Source: an uncultured bacterium (lineage in GTDB: Bacteria; Patescibacteriota; Minisyncoccia; Phycocordibacterales; CAWITU01). From it: 8,530 nt of DNA. Below, one piece after another: positions 1-6,720 of this stretch. A program made the position numbers and the translations under genes. The first letter of the stretch is position 1. Every line of letters starts with the position of its first letter. Location: assembly GCA_903958115.1 (NCBI GenBank), contig CAJBRS010000043.1, positions 1 to 8,530 of the forward strand, given 5' to 3'. The notes under the pieces are model-generated. The model had not been told where the DNA came from. It ran no database searches and saw nothing but the letters and a program-made list of their open reading frames with translations.

Positions 1-2
1 AA

Positions 3-497
3 CAACAACGACGTTGGGCTTGGGGATCAGAGAACCTTCCTTATATCTTCTTTAATTTTGTTAAAAATAAAAAGATATCACTTTGGCAAAAAATTAAAGT
101 TTTGTTTGTTCAGATCGAAGGATATTGGTCTCTTTCTACAAACCCTCTTTTGATCTTCTTGCTTGGATGGTTGCCGGTGGTGATAGGGGGGACGCGTTTT
201 AATAGGACAGTTCTTTCCTATAACCTGCCATTCATCACTCGAGACTTAATGATCTTAGCTATGATGGGTTTGATTCTGTCAGCCATCATCGCTATAAGCT
301 TCCTTCCTCCAATGCCTCCTCATTATCGTCGTAGACACAAGCTTTTCATGGTAGCTCAATGGGTTTTTGTCCCATTCACTATCGTGATCTTCGGTGCAAT
401 TCCTGGCCTAGATGCTCAGACCCGTCTAATGACCGGAAAATACATGGGTTTCTGGGTAACACCTAAGTATCAAAAGGATCAGAAGGGCATGATATAA
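3..497 (+). CDS. C-terminal part of membrane-bound family 2 glycosyltransferase (5' truncated)
   Basis: The reading frame is open from the left edge of the window and ends at a TAA, so only the last 164 residues of a longer protein are present. The visible part opens with QQRRW, which fits the QxxRW acceptor/product-binding motif of processive family 2 glycosyltransferases (cellulose synthase-like). Three hydrophobic spans follow at about residues 45-63, 82-102 and 114-135. The tail (LDAQTRLMTGKYMGFWVTPK) resembles the conserved end of GT2 membrane proteins. Such enzymes transfer sugars from nucleotide-sugar donors at the cytoplasmic face of the membrane; the sugar and product cannot be told from this fragment. 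An internal TTG at 102 could be mistaken for a start, but the QxxRW motif lies upstream of it in the same frame, so the gene begins outside the window. The family call rests on one motif plus topology. Confidence 0.8.
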   Translation, partial: QQRRWAWGSENLPYIFFNFVKNKKISLWQKIKVLFVQIEGYWSLSTNPLLIFLLGWLPVVIGGTRFNRTVLSYNLPFITRDLMILAMMGLILSAIIAISFLPPMPPHYRRRHKLFMVAQWVFVPFTIVIFGAIPGLDAQTRLMTGKYMGFWVTPKYQKDQKGMI

Positions 498-498
498 T
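490..498 (+). promoter_or_regulatory. Extended -10 promoter for the PEGA-pheS-pheT unit
   Basis: TGATATAAT is a perfect TATAAT box preceded by the TGn extended -10 element. It overlaps the stop codon of the glycosyltransferase gene. No good -35 box is seen 16-18 nt upstream, which is common for extended -10 promoters. Only 11 nt separate the box from the ATG at 510. Transcription starting about 7 nt after the box would leave a leader of only about 5 nt. Inferred from consensus only. Confidence 0.5.
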
Positions 499-509
499 CA
501 TAAGCATCT

Positions 510-1412
510 ATGATTGAGCCACTGTCACGCACAAAACGTTTTATCTACCTAGTAGTGTTTATTATTTTATTTCTGATCCTGATTCCTGTCGTGGTTTTAT
601 ACTCAACAGGTTATACGATTTCTAGTAATTTTACTTTGGAAAAAACTGGTGGTGTCTATGTGTATTCTACCGAACCAAATGTATCTATCTTTATAAATGG
701 TAAGTTGGAACGCCAAACAAATTCTTTTCAAAAAGGATTTTTTGCTTCTGATCTAACTCCTAAACAGTATGTGATAAAAGTCCAAAAAGATAAGTTTTCT
801 GATTGGAACAAGACCATTATCGTTTTGCCCCAGCAGGTATCTGAAGCTTATCCTTTCCTGATTCCTAATCAGGTAGATATGGCCACCATAACTCCAAGAA
901 TTGCTGATTCGTCTGGTGTGACAACCACCAATCCTGTTTATACCGCTATCGCTACTTTGTTTGATCCTCTTAAAATAGTTACAACTCATATTTCTACCAG
1001 TACCATTGCTACAACTAGCCCTGAGGCCTTGGCTGTTCCTCATCAGAAAGTAAAAGTTTGGAAGGAAAAGGATTCAATTTTTGCAGAGTGGACAGGTGAT
1101 CCATCTGATACGCCATTTTATTTTTGTAGCCAGCCAGTTTTATTAAAGACAGGGGATCAGGCCACATCAACTTGTTCCACGAAGATTCTTGTTTACAAGG
1201 CAGCTAATCTAGGAACGGTGGATTTTTATCCTGGGCGTAATGATGTTATTCTATTTGGTACCAAGGACGGCATCTATGTAACCGAACTTGATATGAGACC
1301 CAACCAAAACATTGTGACTTTACTTTCTGGTCAGGGTTATGATTTTAGAGTCAGTGATGGGGAACAAGTATTTATTAAAACTAGCAAGGGATATTTTCAA
1401 GCCTCTCTATAA
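510..1412 (+). CDS. Single-pass membrane protein with PEGA-like domain
   Basis: This 300-residue protein has a short basic N-terminus (SRTKR) followed by one strong hydrophobic span at about residues 11-31. That predicts a signal anchor with the remainder outside the cytoplasm. Residues about 46-118 look like a PEGA-type domain: a strand pattern with 'VYVYSTEPNVSIFINGK', then a conserved-looking phenylalanine/glycine turn and 'YVIKVQKDKFSDW'. PEGA domains are small surface-associated beta modules of unclear function. Residues about 180-300 are beta-rich with repeated strand-turn patterns ('VDFYPGRNDVILFG', 'GIYVTEL', 'YDFRVSDGEQVFI'), suggesting partial beta-propeller-like blades. Two cysteines, C206 and C222, could form a disulfide. 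The region 130-175 is Thr/Ser-rich and probably a linker. The start at 510 is favoured because the anchor follows directly and a promoter sits just upstream. The stop overlaps the pheS ATG by 1 nt. Its exact role is unknown. Confidence 0.72.
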   Translation: MIEPLSRTKRFIYLVVFIILFLILIPVVVLYSTGYTISSNFTLEKTGGVYVYSTEPNVSIFINGKLERQTNSFQKGFFASDLTPKQYVIKVQKDKFSDWNKTIIVLPQQVSEAYPFLIPNQVDMATITPRIADSSGVTTTNPVYTAIATLFDPLKIVTTHISTSTIATTSPEALAVPHQKVKVWKEKDSIFAEWTGDPSDTPFYFCSQPVLLKTGDQATSTCSTKILVYKAANLGTVDFYPGRNDVILFGTKDGIYVTELDMRPNQNIVTLLSGQGYDFRVSDGEQVFIKTSKGYFQASL

Positions 1413-2143
1413 TGAATCAGGAAAATAAAGGGCATTTACACCCATTAACGTTAATTATTAGTGATGTCAGCCGTATTTTTAGCGAGCTTGGTTTTGATAT
1501 TGCTATTGGTCCAGAAATCGAAACCGAATATAACAACTTCGATGCTTTAAATGTTGCCAAAGATCATCCTGCAAGGGACATGCAAGACACCTTCTGGCTT
1601 TCCAAAGAGAATGGTCTACTTTTACGTACTCATATCAGTGCACTTCAAGTTCCTTACATGAAAAAGAATGGTGCCCCTCTTAAGATGATTTCTTCAGGAA
1701 AGGTATATCGAAATGAGGCTACTGACGCTACTCATGAAGCGCACTATCATTACACTGAAGGGTTGGTGGTTGGTAAAGATATTTCTTTAGCTGATTTGAA
1801 GGGAACTCTCAATTTATTTTTTAATAAGCTTTTTGGGAAAGATGTTGAGATTAGATTTCGTCCAAGCTTTTTCCCATTCGTCGAGCCTGGTGTAGAGATA
1901 GATATTTCTTGTTTTAAGTGTGATAAAAAAGGATGTAATGTTTGCAAACAGTCTGGCTGGATTGAAGTGATGGGGGCAGGGGTTGTTCATCCGAGCGTTC
2001 TTGAGCACGGCGGTATTAATCCCAACGACTGGACGGGCATAGCTTTTGGTACGGGTATCGACAGATTGGCGATGCTGAAATACGGCATTGACGATATCAG
2101 ACTTTTTTATTCAGGAGACCTTCGTCTGACTAACCAATTTTAA
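1412..2143 (+). CDS. pheS: Phenylalanine--tRNA ligase alpha subunit, lacking N-terminal coiled coil
   Basis: This is the catalytic subunit of class II phenylalanyl-tRNA synthetase, which charges tRNA-Phe with phenylalanine using ATP in a complex with PheT. Class II landmarks are clear: 'FDALN...DHPARDMQDTFWL' at 43-63, motif 2 around R100 ('GKVYRNEATDATHEA'), the Phe-pocket 'SFFPFVEPG' at 152-160, and motif 3 'AFGTGIDRLAMLKYG' at 211-225. A211 corresponds to E. coli Ala294, which shapes the Phe pocket. At 243 residues it is about 100 shorter than usual because it begins right at the catalytic core and lacks the N-terminal coiled coil that contacts tRNA. Four cysteines (C167, C170, C175, C178; CX2C-X4-CX2C) form a likely zinc knuckle. 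The usual FHQ of the pocket is replaced by YHY (Y114 for Gln). The ATG overlaps the upstream stop, implying translational coupling; no Shine-Dalgarno site is evident. No upstream in-frame extension is plausible, since the preceding gene fills that space. Confidence 0.96.
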   Translation: MNQENKGHLHPLTLIISDVSRIFSELGFDIAIGPEIETEYNNFDALNVAKDHPARDMQDTFWLSKENGLLLRTHISALQVPYMKKNGAPLKMISSGKVYRNEATDATHEAHYHYTEGLVVGKDISLADLKGTLNLFFNKLFGKDVEIRFRPSFFPFVEPGVEIDISCFKCDKKGCNVCKQSGWIEVMGAGVVHPSVLEHGGINPNDWTGIAFGTGIDRLAMLKYGIDDIRLFYSGDLRLTNQF

Positions 2144-2146
2144 TTT

Positions 2147-4570
2147 ATGAAAGTATCTTATAAATGGCTTCAAGAATATATTAATGATAAGTTGCCAGAG
2201 GCTTCTAAAATAGCCGATCCTTTAACATTCCATTCTTTTCAAACGGAGGGGATCGAGGATGTAAATGGAGAGACTGTTTTAGACTTTGATATTCTTCCGC
2301 ATCGTGCACACGATTGTCTTTGTCATTATGGTATAGCCAAAGAGATTGCTTTGGTTTTTTGTTTGAGTCTAAAAGCAAAAAATGCCATTCCTGCTTATCC
2401 TGTTTCAAAGGAATTAGAAATAGAAATTGAAGACCCTAAGGCTTGTCGTCGATATGTTGGAGCTTTAGTTAGTGGTGTTAAAGTCGGTCCATCTCCAGAG
2501 TGGCTTAAGAAAAGTTTGGAAGCTGTTGGTCAAAGATCCATAAACAACATCGTCGATGCAACAAACTATGTGATGCTTTCGGTTGGTCAACCTATGCACG
2601 CTTTTGATACTGATAAGTTATTGCGAGATAGTAATAATCCAAAAGTGATCAAGATTGCAGTCCGAAAAATTAAAGAAGATGAGAAGGTCGTGGCCCTCGA
2701 CGGAAAAGAATATAACTTAAAAGAGGGTACCTTGGTCATTGCTGATGCGAATGCGAAGAGCGAGGTGGAGGGTACTTTAGCTATTGCTGGGATAAAGGGT
2801 GGTGCAGCTGCGGCGATTAGTGAAAATACTAAGAATATTTTACTTGAGTCTGCAAATTTTGATCCTGTATTGATTCGAAAAACTGCCCGAGGTCTTAATT
2901 TGCAAACCGATGCTTCTAAAAGGTTTGAAAATGAGATTACTCCAGAATTAGCCTTGGAGGGAATGAACGATCTGATTAATCTTATCAAGGAGGTAGCTGG
3001 TGGTGAGCTTGAAGGTGTGGTGGACAATTATTCTCGACCAGTCAAGAAATACAAAGTTGGTGTTTCTCTACGGGAATTAAATTCTATTTTAGGCACTGAA
3101 CTAAAGGCACAAGAGGTAGAAGATATTATCAAACGTTTCGGTTGGGATCATGAGTGTGTTACTCCTTCTGAATCTGTCCCAAGTAAAGCCAAAGAGTTGA
3201 TTGGTAAGCCTTACAAGTGGGGGGCCAGTGTTTTGAACGATGCTCCTGATACTTTTGATTGCTCTTCACTTACTGCATATTTATACAAAGAAGCCGGTGT
3301 TCGTATTCCTCGTGTTGCTGTAGATCAGTATTTATTTAGTCAGAAAATTTCTAAAGAAGAATTAGTTTCTGGTGATTTGATTTTTTCAAAGACAAACAGA
3401 CAGATTCGAAAGCCAGATGAGTCCTCGATAGAATTCATGCCTGGTACAGCTGTGTCTGGTGGAGTGAGTCATGTCGGTGTCTATGTTGGAGATGGGAAAA
3501 TTATACATGCTGCTGACCCAGAGGGAGTGATTGAAGAAGACCTTGCTACCAGCAGTCGATTTCAGGAAATTATTGGGTATGGAAGAATGGCTGTGATAAA
3601 CGAGAAGCGCTGGTGTATGGAGATCCCATTCGAACGCATAGATGTTCGCATTAAAGAAGATCTTGCCGAAGAAATTGGGCGTATTTATGGCTATGATCTT
3701 ATAAAGGGTTCTCTCCCAGAAATTTCAAAAGATAAAGTTGTAAATAAAAATTTCTATTACGAACAGCTTGTTCGAAAAAATCTCAGCGATCTCGGTTTCT
3801 CAGAAGTTTACACTTACAGTTTCACTGATAGCGGGGAAGTGGCAGTAGCAAATCCTTTGGCGTCAGATAAGGGATTTTTAAGAACAAATCTTTCTGACGC
3901 GATGAAGAAATCTCTAGAACTCAATTTGAGAAATATTGATCTTCTTGGTTTAAAGCAAATTAAAATTTTTGAACTTGGAAGGATTTTTAAAAAAGACCAA
4001 GAGGGAAACGAACACACTTCACTTTGTATTGGTGTTGCTAGTCCCAAAGGTGGTAACAAGTCTGTTGATGATATAAAAAAGATTGGCGAGTCTGTTTTGG
4101 AAAAACTTGGTTCGAGTAAGGGTGTGTCTTTTGAAATCAATGATTCTGCAGATGTTCTAGAAATAAATTTTGATAAATTGGTGGAAAATCTTCCTGGTAT
4201 TGATTCTTTTATCGGGGGAGAAGTTTATCCTTCTATTACTTCTGATGATTCGGTTAAGTACAAGCAAATATCAGCATATCCTTTTATGGTTCGAGATATT
4301 GCCGTATTTGTCCCCGGAGATCAATCAAAAGAAAAAGAGACTTTAGTTTTAGAAGTTATTAAAAAAGATGCAACAGAACTTGCCGTAAGGATAGGTTTAT
4401 TTGATGTGTTTACTAAAACATTTAAAGACACCGGTGAGGTAAAAACTTCGTATGCTTTCCGTCTAATCTTTCAGTCTGACAGCCGTACTCTAACGGACGA
4501 GGAGGTTAACGCGATTATGCAAAAAATCTCCAGTGCGATGCAAACTAACGCTGGTTGGCAGGTGAGGTAG
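2147..4570 (+). CDS. pheT: Phenylalanine--tRNA ligase beta subunit with inserted NlpC/P60 domain and no EMAP domain
   Basis: This is the beta subunit of phenylalanyl-tRNA synthetase, which binds tRNA-Phe and hydrolyses mischarged Tyr-tRNA-Phe. Domains in order: a short N-terminal module (1-36), then a direct jump to 'VLDFDILPHRAHDCLCHYGIAKEIA' (44-68), so the roughly 110-residue EMAP/tRNA-binding domain of ordinary PheT is missing. The B3/4 editing domain spans about 95-290 ('SINNIVDATNYVML', 'QPMHAFD' with H151, 'LLESANFDP' with E234, 'RKTARGL'). The B5 domain starts at about 303 and is interrupted after 'IIKRFGWDHEC' (328-337). It resumes at 'RWCMEIPFERIDVRIKEDLAEEIGRIYGYDLI' (488-519, quoted here in pieces of the B5 pattern). 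Between these lies an NlpC/P60 domain, about residues 343-487. The catalytic-like core follows at about 530-700, and the FDX-ACB anticodon-binding domain at about 705-807. Total length is near the family norm because the loss and the gain roughly cancel. The gene starts 3 nt after the pheS stop. The frame is continuous across both junctions, so this is a fusion and not two genes. Confidence 0.95.
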   Translation: MKVSYKWLQEYINDKLPEASKIADPLTFHSFQTEGIEDVNGETVLDFDILPHRAHDCLCHYGIAKEIALVFCLSLKAKNAIPAYPVSKELEIEIEDPKACRRYVGALVSGVKVGPSPEWLKKSLEAVGQRSINNIVDATNYVMLSVGQPMHAFDTDKLLRDSNNPKVIKIAVRKIKEDEKVVALDGKEYNLKEGTLVIADANAKSEVEGTLAIAGIKGGAAAAISENTKNILLESANFDPVLIRKTARGLNLQTDASKRFENEITPELALEGMNDLINLIKEVAGGELEGVVDNYSRPVKKYKVGVSLRELNSILGTELKAQEVEDIIKRFGWDHECVTPSESVPSKAKELIGKPYKWGASVLNDAPDTFDCSSLTAYLYKEAGVRIPRVAVDQYLFSQKISKEELVSGDLIFSKTNRQIRKPDESSIEFMPGTAVSGGVSHVGVYVGDGKIIHAADPEGVIEEDLATSSRFQEIIGYGRMAVINEKRWCMEIPFERIDVRIKEDLAEEIGRIYGYDLIKGSLPEISKDKVVNKNFYYEQLVRKNLSDLGFSEVYTYSFTDSGEVAVANPLASDKGFLRTNLSDAMKKSLELNLRNIDLLGLKQIKIFELGRIFKKDQEGNEHTSLCIGVASPKGGNKSVDDIKKIGESVLEKLGSSKGVSFEINDSADVLEINFDKLVENLPGIDSFIGGEVYPSITSDDSVKYKQISAYPFMVRDIAVFVPGDQSKEKETLVLEVIKKDATELAVRIGLFDVFTKTFKDTGEVKTSYAFRLIFQSDSRTLTDEEVNAIMQKISSAMQTNAGWQVR
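3173..3607 (+). other. NlpC/P60 (C40-like) cysteine-peptidase domain embedded in PheT B5 domain
   Basis: This stretch of about 145 codons, PheT residues about 343-487, has no counterpart in Thermus or E. coli PheT as I recall their sequences. It matches the NlpC/P60 pattern end to end. The visible elements are 'KAKELIGKPYKWGA' (Y356), then 'FDCSSL' with nucleophile C372 (codon 3260-3262). Next come 'AGVRIPRVAVDQ', 'LVSGDLIF', 'SHVGVYVGDGKIIHA' with H442 (codon 3470-3472) and H454 (3506-3508), and a closing 'IIGYGRM'. NlpC/P60 enzymes usually cut gamma-D-Glu-diamino-acid bonds in peptidoglycan and are exported, but this copy sits in the middle of a cytosolic synthetase without a signal peptide. 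A loop at 415-438, between the GDL strand and the catalytic His, is longer than usual and charged. The insertion point corresponds to the hairpin between the two halves of B5. The biochemical role is unknown. Confidence 0.93.
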
Positions 4571-4628
4571 TCTGTGTATTTCGTATCAATTTATCTCTCA
4601 AGTCAATAGTGAGAAGATGGCTTAAAGC

Positions 4629-4637
4629 TGGTATAAT
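4629..4637 (+). promoter_or_regulatory. Extended -10 promoter for gyrB
   Basis: TGGTATAAT matches the full TATAAT consensus with the TGn extension. It lies in the 77-nt gap between pheT and gyrB, the first true intergenic space after the PEGA-pheS-pheT run. No convincing -35 box is seen at 16-18 nt. The box ends 10 nt before the gyrB ATG, so the predicted transcript start (about 4644) leaves a leader of about 4 nt. There is no room for a Shine-Dalgarno site. Consensus match only. Confidence 0.6.
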
Positions 4638-4647
4638 TTAGGAATAA

Positions 4648-6720
4648 ATGGCAAAAGAAGCAAAAGAAAAAGAGGTTAAAAAGGCTCATTATGATGCCCA
4701 AGATATTACTGTCTTGGAGGGTCTTGAGCCTGTCCGCCGACGTCCTGGAATGTACATTGGTACAACGGGTCCTGATGGTCTACATCATCTTATTACTGAG
4801 ATTTTTGATAACTCCAGAGACGAAGCTATGGGTGGTTTTGCTAATGATATTGAAGTAGCACTTCTTCCTGGTAATTATGTCCGTGTTGTTGATAATGGCC
4901 GAGGTATCCCTGTGGACATTCACAAGCAAACAAAGGTTTCGGCTCTTGAAACAATTATGACCACACTTCACGCTGGAGGAAAATTCGGCGGTGAAGGATA
5001 TAAGGTGTCTGGAGGTCTACACGGAGTGGGAGCATCAGTAGTTAATGCTCTTTCTATTTATACAAAAGTAACCGTCCATAAGGACGGCGGAGTTTATACT
5101 CAGGAATATTCTCAGGGAAAGAAGAAGGCTGCTGTAAAGAAAATTGCGTCGACTAAAGAACATGGAACAATCGTCTTGTTCCAACCGGACATTGAGATTT
5201 TTAAAGATATCAATTTTGATTGGAATCGTGTTGCCCCTCATATGCGGGAACAGGCTTACTTGGTGCCAGGTCTAAAGATTTCCGTAATTGACGCGCGTGG
5301 TGTTGAGGATAAGATCGACACTGATAAGTGTTTTTATCTTCGTGAGCTTGGTATCGAAGCGCCATCTCAGACGTTTTATTTCCAAGGGGGTCTCGTCTCT
5401 TTGATCAAGTTTACCAATCAAACACAGAAGCCAATTCATAAAAATATCTTCTTCGTTGAAAAGAAGGTAGAGGGAGTTGAGTCTGTTGAGGTTTCTCTTC
5501 AGTATGTGGATGACATCTCTGCTCGTATGATGGCCTTTGCCAACAATATTCGTACACCTGAAGGTGGTACTCATGTTACTGGTTTTAAAACGGCTCTTAC
5601 TCGTACTCTTAATGCTTACGGACGAAAGAATAATTTAATCAAAGAATCAGAGGACAATTTTACAGGTGAGGATGTTCTTGAGGGTCTTACCTCCGTTGTT
5701 TCTGTTAAGCTTCGAGAGATTCAATTTGAAGGACAGACAAAGGCCAAGCTTGGAAGCGTTGAAGCTCAGAGTGCTGTCAACACTGTTTTTGGTGAAGCAT
5801 TCGCCGCTTTCTTGGAAGAAAATCCAGATGATGCTCGAGCCATAATAAATAAAGTGGTATTGGCTCTTAAGGCTCGTAAGGCTGCTAAAGCAGCTAAAGA
5901 CTCAGTACTTCGAAAAGGAGCTCTTGAGGGTATGACACTTCCTGGTAAGCTTGCTGATTGTCAGTCAAAGAGCGCTGAAGAGTCTGAACTATTTATTGTG
6001 GAGGGAGATTCTGCCGGAGGTACAGCTAAGACTGGGCGTGATCGTCGTACTCAGGCTATCTTGCCACTTCGAGGAAAAATTTTGAATATTGAAAGAGCTC
6101 GACTAGATAAGATGCTCGCTTCTGAACAAATCAAAAATATTGTTATTGCTCTTGGTACTGCTATTGGTGATACCTTTGATTTAGAAAAGTTGCGCTACCA
6201 TAAAATTATTATTGCTACTGATGCCGACGTTGATGGATCTCACATTCGTACTCTTCTTTTGACTTTGTTCTATCGATACTTCCGTCCACTTGTTGATGGT
6301 GGATTTATCTATATCGCTCAGCCTCCACTATATAAAGTAAAGCGTGGTAAGGAAGTAATGTATTTTTACGCTGAAGAAGAAAAAAATGATTACTTAAAGA
6401 AAGAAAAGATTAACTTAGAAGAAGTCGAAGAGTCAGAAGAAGGAGAATCTGAAGAAGAAGGTGATGAGAATGAAGCAAAATCTGATAAAAAACCTAAGTC
6501 CGCAAAAATACACATCCAGCGATATAAAGGTCTTGGAGAAATGAATGCTGATGAGCTTGGTGAAACCACCATGGACCCTAAGAAGCGCATCTTGAAGCAG
6601 GTGACTGTTGATGATGCTCAGGAAGCTGATAAGGTAATTGATATTTTGATGGGTACAGATGTGCCTGCTCGCAAATCTTTCATACAATCAAACGCTAAAA
6701 TGGCCAGTCTCGATATCTAG
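4648..6720 (+). CDS. gyrB: DNA gyrase subunit B
   Basis: This is the ATPase subunit of DNA gyrase, which with GyrA introduces negative supercoils into DNA. The GHKL ATPase domain shows 'EGLEPVRRRPGMYIG' (24-38), an N-box 'EIFDNSRDEA' with catalytic E51 and N55, 'VDNGRGIP' with D82, and the glycine-rich lid 'SGGLHGVGASVVNALS' (121-136). The transducer carries the QTK loop (Q363-K365). The TOPRIM domain has 'VEGDSAGGTAKTGRDRR' with E452 and 'TDADVDGSHIRTL' with D525/D527/D529. The C-terminal 'IQRYKGLGEMNADELGETTMDP' is typical, except that G638 replaces the Trp usually found in LWETTMDP. A very acidic Glu-rich stretch at about 587-610 enlarges the linker between the TOPRIM core and this tail. 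At 690 residues it is modestly longer than the roughly 640-residue short GyrB type. ParE is the alternative, but the motif wording fits GyrB better. Start chosen at the ATG just downstream of the promoter; a Lys-rich lead of about 17 residues precedes the conserved domain. Confidence 0.94.
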   Translation: MAKEAKEKEVKKAHYDAQDITVLEGLEPVRRRPGMYIGTTGPDGLHHLITEIFDNSRDEAMGGFANDIEVALLPGNYVRVVDNGRGIPVDIHKQTKVSALETIMTTLHAGGKFGGEGYKVSGGLHGVGASVVNALSIYTKVTVHKDGGVYTQEYSQGKKKAAVKKIASTKEHGTIVLFQPDIEIFKDINFDWNRVAPHMREQAYLVPGLKISVIDARGVEDKIDTDKCFYLRELGIEAPSQTFYFQGGLVSLIKFTNQTQKPIHKNIFFVEKKVEGVESVEVSLQYVDDISARMMAFANNIRTPEGGTHVTGFKTALTRTLNAYGRKNNLIKESEDNFTGEDVLEGLTSVVSVKLREIQFEGQTKAKLGSVEAQSAVNTVFGEAFAAFLEENPDDARAIINKVVLALKARKAAKAAKDSVLRKGALEGMTLPGKLADCQSKSAEESELFIVEGDSAGGTAKTGRDRRTQAILPLRGKILNIERARLDKMLASEQIKNIVIALGTAIGDTFDLEKLRYHKIIIATDADVDGSHIRTLLLTLFYRYFRPLVDGGFIYIAQPPLYKVKRGKEVMYFYAEEEKNDYLKKEKINLEEVEESEEGESEEEGDENEAKSDKKPKSAKIHIQRYKGLGEMNADELGETTMDPKKRILKQVTVDDAQEADKVIDILMGTDVPARKSFIQSNAKMASLDI

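Noticed and set aside
2587..3027. Minus-strand open frame of 146 codons opposite pheT
   Set aside because: It lies wholly opposite the conserved B3/4 domain, is Ser/Pro-rich in a way expected from antisense of that codon usage, and shows no recognisable motif or start signal.
3173..3607. The PheT insert as an intein or mobile element
   Set aside because: There are no intein splice motifs (no Cys/Ser start with an HN ending block), no terminal repeats and no target duplications. The insert matches NlpC/P60 throughout.
4596..4614. Possible terminator after pheT (TCTCA, 9-nt loop, TGAGA)
   Set aside because: A 5-bp stem with little GC and no following T-run is too weak to call a rho-independent terminator.
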